This document shows positions 39,794-40,065 of a DNA stretch of 40,065 bases, piece after piece. Position 1 is the first letter of the stretch, and the number at the start of each line of letters is the position of its first letter. The notes under the pieces were generated by a model. The model did not search any database, was not told where the DNA came from, and saw only the letters and a program-made list of their open reading frames with translations. Origin of the DNA: Thermoactinomycetaceae bacterium (lineage in GTDB: Bacteria; Bacillota; Bacilli; Thermoactinomycetales; Thermoactinomycetaceae). The stretch covers positions 1 through 40,065 of the forward strand of contig JANWIG010000033.1 in the NCBI GenBank assembly GCA_025449975.1, read 5' to 3'. The position numbers and the translations under genes were made by a program.

Positions 39794-39828
39794 TTGATCT
39801 TCCCTTTTATGCGAACGTAACTATCAAT

Positions 39829-39860
39829 CAAAAAACCCATTTTCCTTTTCGAAAATGGGT
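39829..39860 (-). terminator. Terminator of the tRNA operon
   Basis: On the minus strand ACCCATTTTC and GAAAATGGGT form a perfect 10-bp stem, followed by six T, 12 bases past tRNA-Gly. Confidence 0.9.
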
Positions 39861-39871
39861 TTTTCTTCGTT

Positions 39872-39946
39872 TGGAGCGGAAGACGGGATTCGAACCCGCG
39901 ACCCTCGCCTTGGCAAGGCGATGCTCTACCCCTGAGCCACTTCCGC
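39872..39946 (-). tRNA. tRNA-Gly (anticodon GCC)
   Basis: A 75-base cloverleaf: acceptor GCGGAAG/CTTCCGC, D arm GTGGCTCAGGGGTAGAGC, anticodon loop TTGCCAA, T arm CGCGGGTTCGAATCCCG, encoded CCA. Confidence 0.97.
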
Positions 39947-39962
39947 GTAAAAGTTATATCAT

Positions 39963-40038
39963 TGGTGAGCCATGAAGGACTCGAACCTTCGACCCTCTGA
40001 TTAAAAGTCAGATGCTCTACCAACTGAGCTAATGGCTC
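39963..40038 (-). tRNA. tRNA-Lys (anticodon UUU)
   Basis: A 76-base cloverleaf: acceptor GAGCCAT/ATGGCTC, D arm TAGCTCAGTTGGTAGAGC, anticodon loop CTTTTAA, T arm GAAGGTTCGAGTCCTTC, encoded CCA. 16 bases from tRNA-Gly. Confidence 0.97.
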
Positions 40039-40043
40039 ATTGC

Positions 40044-40065
40044 TGGCTGGGGAGGTAGGGATCGA
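40044..40065 (-). tRNA. Partial tRNA, 3' end (probably tRNA-Gln)
   Basis: The minus strand reads TCGATCCCTAC (T loop and stem), CTCCCCA (acceptor), G discriminator and CCA. An acceptor that ends ...CCCA-G-CCA implies a 5' end TGGG.., as in bacterial tRNA-Gln. The anticodon is outside the window. Confidence 0.75.

Overview
The window looks like a chromosome segment of a low-GC, Gram-positive Bacillales bacterium. The grounds are the cdaA-cdaR-glmM block, a glmS ribozyme, strong AGGAGG ribosome sites, Fur boxes of the 7-1-7 type, and AsnO-, HflX- and RocF-like proteins. A Thermoactinomycetaceae-like host is plausible, but I cannot prove it from sequence alone. Most genes lie on the minus strand.

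Layout from left to right. (1) 1-6.9 kb is accessory: the end of a secreted protein, a multidrug MFS exporter behind a complex leader with a cascade of tiny ORFs and an intrinsic terminator (2105-2428), a lipoprotein, an unknown protein, a DUF3817-MFS fusion with a Fur-box promoter, and an NTF2-like protein. (2) 6.9-9.3 kb holds glmS with its self-cleaving glmS ribozyme. (3) 9.3-12.4 kb holds a DUF2325 protein, a Fur-box promoter driving a very short transcript with a 20-residue hydrophobic ORF, a GNAT acetyltransferase, a helix-turn-helix protein and a nitroreductase. (4) 12.44-17.38 kb is a three-gene McrBC-like defence module: a coiled-coil protein with a DUF2325-like end, a McrB-type AAA+ GTPase, and a DUF2357/PD-(D/E)XK nuclease. 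It is bracketed by two terminator hairpins sharing a 12-bp direct repeat. (5) 17.4-23.2 kb holds hflX, an asnO-like asparagine synthetase, a TipAS-type MerR regulator and an FAD monooxygenase.

(6) 23.4-33.9 kb is the main item, a probably undescribed RiPP (ribosomally made, modified peptide) gene cluster. A 66-residue precursor consists almost entirely of two near-identical 26-residue units, each ending in NAFHAFRFK. An attenuator hairpin and then a tightly packed operon follow: a cobalamin-binding-type radical SAM enzyme, a divergent DUF692/MNIO multinuclear iron enzyme, a partner protein, and a UPF0489-like arginase-fold protein of the peptide-arginase kind. Next to these are an MFS exporter and a second operon of a JmjC/cupin-4 oxygenase and a TldD-type metalloprotease. 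Together they suggest a peptide in which Arg becomes ornithine, Phe/His/Asn or backbone positions are oxidised or methylated, the repeats are cut out by TldD, and the product is exported. The precursor has no Cys, which is unusual for a substrate of a DUF692 enzyme.

(7) 34-39.3 kb returns to the core genome: glmM, cdaR, cdaA (c-di-AMP synthesis and control) and rocF arginase. In Bacillus, glmM and glmS are neighbours; here about 25 kb of accessory genes separate them. (8) The right edge holds tRNA-Gly(GCC), tRNA-Lys(UUU) and the 3' end of a third tRNA (probably Gln), with tandem terminators.
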